8,077 bases of DNA. Source: an uncultured Lachnospiraceae bacterium (GTDB lineage Bacteria; Bacillota; Clostridia; Lachnospirales; Lachnospiraceae). Position 1 is the stretch's first letter. Each line of letters opens with the position of its first letter. A model generated the notes under the pieces. The model ran no database searches. It saw nothing but the letters and a program-made list of their open reading frames with translations, and was not told the origin of the DNA. The DNA lies in NCBI GenBank assembly GCA_905193085.1, contig CAJJNI010000109.1:1-8077 (forward strand), in the 5' to 3' direction. A program made the position numbers and the translations under genes. This document shows positions 6,622 through 8,077 of this stretch, in pieces.

Positions 6622-6695
6622 TTTATAATAATGCCATACGGATTGCTCTGTGCTATGTGGGTTCAGACTTTGAGAACCTGGCATTATAATATAAA
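6622..6695. repeat. Imperfect inverted-repeat element between trpG and trpD (MITE-like or structured RNA)
   Basis: The arm TTTATAATAATGCCA (6622-6636) is matched by its complement TGGCATTATAATATAAA (6679-6695). Fifteen pairs form if two bases (6688-6689) bulge out. Inside, GGTTC (6660-6664) pairs with GAACC (6674-6678) around a 9-nt loop and abuts the outer stem directly. A weaker CATA/TATG pairing (6635-6638 with 6654-6657) could make a third arm at the cost of one or two outer pairs. The result would be a three-way or cruciform-like fold. Neither side is followed by a T-run, so it is not an ordinary intrinsic terminator. The right arm includes the stop codon and last codons of trpG. Identity is open: a small non-autonomous mobile repeat and an intra-operon regulatory or processing structure both fit. 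I saw no second copy in this window. Confidence 0.6.
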
Positions 6696-7247
6696 TTGTT
6701 CTAACATTTCTTTTCCGTCTTTTGTTAATATTGATTCCGGGTGAAACTGCAGGCCATATATTTCATAGTCTTTATGTTTTACTGCCATTACTTCGTCATC
6801 ATCTGTAATTGCTGTAATTTCAAGGCAGTCAGGTATTGTCTCTTTTGTGGCTGCTAATGAATGATATCTTGCAACGGCAACTTTATCCGGCAGATTCTTA
6901 AATAATTTGCATGAGTTATCTACTGATACGACTGATTGTTTTCCATGCATAAGCTGTTTTGCGTAAGTTATTGTTGCACCGAATGTTTCGCATATTGCCT
7001 GATGTCCGAGACACACACCAAGAATTGGAATTCTGCCTTTAAAATATCGTATTACATCTTCGCATATTCCGGCATCTTTTGGTTTTCCCGGACCGGGTGA
7101 AATAATTATACGCTCTGGATTCATTGCTTCAATTTCTTCACATGTATACGCATCATTTCTTATTACTTTTATGTCCGGATTGATTGAACCTACTAACTGG
7201 TACAGGTTATATGAAAAACTGTCATAATTATCTATTAGTAAAATCAT
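6684..7247 (-). CDS. trpG: Anthranilate synthase component II, glutamine amidotransferase
   Basis: TrpG hydrolyses glutamine and channels ammonia to TrpE for anthranilate formation. The 187-residue class I amidotransferase begins with the typical M-I-L-L-I-D-N-Y-D-S-F-S-Y-N-L. It shows the oxyanion segment S-P-G-P-G-K-P (50-56), the nucleophile Cys79 in G-V-C-L-G-H-Q-A, and the His169/Glu171 pair in Q-F-H-P-E-S. The start shares one base with the trpE stop (TAATG) and has AGGAGGT at 7254-7260, 6 nt upstream, the strongest ribosome site seen in the operon. The final F-I-L-stop is read from the outer arm of the inverted repeat that follows. In some Firmicutes a single TrpG-type protein also serves PabB for folate synthesis; the sequence cannot say whether this one does. 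Confidence 0.97.
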   Translation of the reverse strand: MILLIDNYDSFSYNLYQLVGSINPDIKVIRNDAYTCEEIEAMNPERIIISPGPGKPKDAGICEDVIRYFKGRIPILGVCLGHQAICETFGATITYAKQLMHGKQSVVSVDNSCKLFKNLPDKVAVARYHSLAATKETIPDCLEITAITDDDEVMAVKHKDYEIYGLQFHPESILTKDGKEMLEQFIL

Positions 7248-8077
7248 TATTCTACCTCCTTAGATATTTCAAGAGATTTTAATACTGCCGCTGCTTTATT
7301 GATACATTCCTGATATTCTTTTTCCGGTACTGAATCTGCAACTATTCCGGCACCTGAGCGGGCAAATACTTTACCATTTTTCTTGTATGCAATTCTTATT
7401 GCTATACATGTATCCATATTTCCTGTAAAATCTATATATCCGATTGCTCCACCGTAAATACCGCGCTTATTGTTTTCAAGTTCATTGATAATTTCACATG
7501 CTCTTATTTTTGGAGCTCCTGATAATGTTCCGGCAGGAAGAACTGCTTCTATTGCATGAACCGCATCTAAATCGTCCCTTATTTCTCCTCTTACTGTTGA
7601 GCCTATATGCATTACATGTGAATAGCGCTCGATTGACATATATTTTTCAACTTCAACCGTTCCAAATTTACTGATTTTTCCCAAATCATTTCTTCCTAAA
7701 TCAACAAGCATGTTATGTTCAGATTTCTCTTTCTCATCTTCAAGAAGCTCTTTTTCAAGCTGAAGGTCTTCTTCTTTTGTCTTGCCTCGTGGTCTTGTTC
7801 CGGCAAGTGGAAATGTATGAAGCACACCGTCCTGTAATTTAACTAATGTTTCAGGTGAGGCACCTGCAACTTCAATATCATCACCGCTTAAATAAAACAT
7901 GTAAGGTGATGGGTTTAAAGTTCTTAATACTCTGTATGTATCAAACAGGCTTCCTTCCATTTTTGCTTCAAGTCTGTTTGATAAGACTACCTGGAAAATA
8001 TCCCCTTCATAAATATATTTTTTGGCCTTTTCTACCATATTGCAATAAGTTTCTTTATCAAATAATGGTTTGATTTT
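7247..8077 (-). CDS. trpE: Anthranilate synthase component I, 5'-truncated by window edge
   Basis: TrpE converts chorismate to anthranilate using ammonia from TrpG; it is the first committed step and normally the tryptophan feedback target. The frame stays open to the right edge, giving 276 visible residues. Full-length proteins have about 490, so the N-terminal part with the tryptophan-binding site is outside. The Met codon at 8036-8038 is internal: 13 residues upstream are in frame and family-like (ending K-E-T-Y-C-N). The visible chorismate-binding domain has G-D-I-F-Q-V-V-L-S-N-R (25-35), G-A-S-P-E-T-L-V (72-79), P-L-A-G-T-R-P-R-G (90-98), G-R-N-D (128-131), P-A-G-T-L-S-G-A-P-K (181-190) and G-A-G-I-V-A-D-S (242-249). 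PabB shares this fold, but the immediate trpG-trpD context supports TrpE. The stop shares one base with the trpG ATG. Confidence 0.95.
   Translation of the reverse strand, partial: KIKPLFDKETYCNMVEKAKKYIYEGDIFQVVLSNRLEAKMEGSLFDTYRVLRTLNPSPYMFYLSGDDIEVAGASPETLVKLQDGVLHTFPLAGTRPRGKTKEEDLQLEKELLEDEKEKSEHNMLVDLGRNDLGKISKFGTVEVEKYMSIERYSHVMHIGSTVRGEIRDDLDAVHAIEAVLPAGTLSGAPKIRACEIINELENNKRGIYGGAIGYIDFTGNMDTCIAIRIAYKKNGKVFARSGAGIVADSVPEKEYQECINKAAAVLKSLEISKEVE

Noticed and set aside
6622..6695. Reading the trpG-trpD inverted repeat as an intrinsic terminator, T-box or tRNA
   Set aside because: No T-run follows the stem on either strand, I see no T-box consensus, and although GGTTC resembles a T-arm there is no acceptor, D-arm or anticodon arm arrangement.
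8036..8038. Met codon as the start of trpE
   Set aside because: The frame continues to the window edge with family-like residues upstream, and half of TrpE would be missing if this were the start.
7846..8073. Plus-strand open frame of 75 codons opposite trpE
   Set aside because: It is antisense to the conserved chorismate-binding domain, with no independent support.

Overview
The window is about 8.1 kb of AT-rich DNA, roughly one third GC by eye. It is almost entirely filled by a minus-strand tryptophan biosynthesis operon, with one convergent plus-strand membrane-protein gene at the left edge. The low GC, strong AGGAGG-type ribosome binding sites, trpE-G-D-C-F-B-A order with unfused genes, and a SpoVB-like flippase all suggest an anaerobic Firmicute of class Clostridia, most likely a Lachnospiraceae relative. 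No species can be named from the sequence alone.

Layout. Positions 1-1440 (+) hold the 3' part of a SpoVB/MurJ-like polysaccharide or lipid-II flippase gene that starts before the window. Positions 1441-1521 are a short AT-rich convergent gap with no convincing terminator. From the right edge leftward on the minus strand come trpE (cut by the window edge, ends at 7247), trpG (7247-6684), trpD (6565-5558), trpC (5548-4769), trpF (4772-4146), trpB (4153-2969), trpA (2976-2206) and a HAD-family phosphatase (2178-1522), which looks like the last gene of the operon.

Together the seven trp genes encode every step from chorismate to tryptophan. TrpE/TrpG make anthranilate. TrpD adds phosphoribose, TrpF isomerises the product, TrpC closes the indole ring, and TrpA/TrpB release indole and join it to serine. 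All proteins read through without frameshift, and the catalytic residues I could locate are present, with one conservative exception: the TrpA residue equivalent to Salmonella Asp60 is Glu. Junctions are tight: trpE/trpG share 1 nt, trpD/trpC are 9 nt apart, trpC/trpF share up to 4 nt, and trpF/trpB and trpB/trpA each share 8 nt. The leader and promoter of the operon lie beyond the right edge, so its main regulation cannot be read here.

The one departure from this compactness is a 118-nt gap between trpG and trpD. It contains a roughly 74-bp imperfect inverted-repeat element (6622-6695) with an internal hairpin, and its outer arm runs into the end of trpG. It is not a standard terminator on either strand. 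It could be a small non-autonomous repeat (MITE-like) or a structured RNA acting inside the trp transcript. This is the most interesting unexplained signal in the window.
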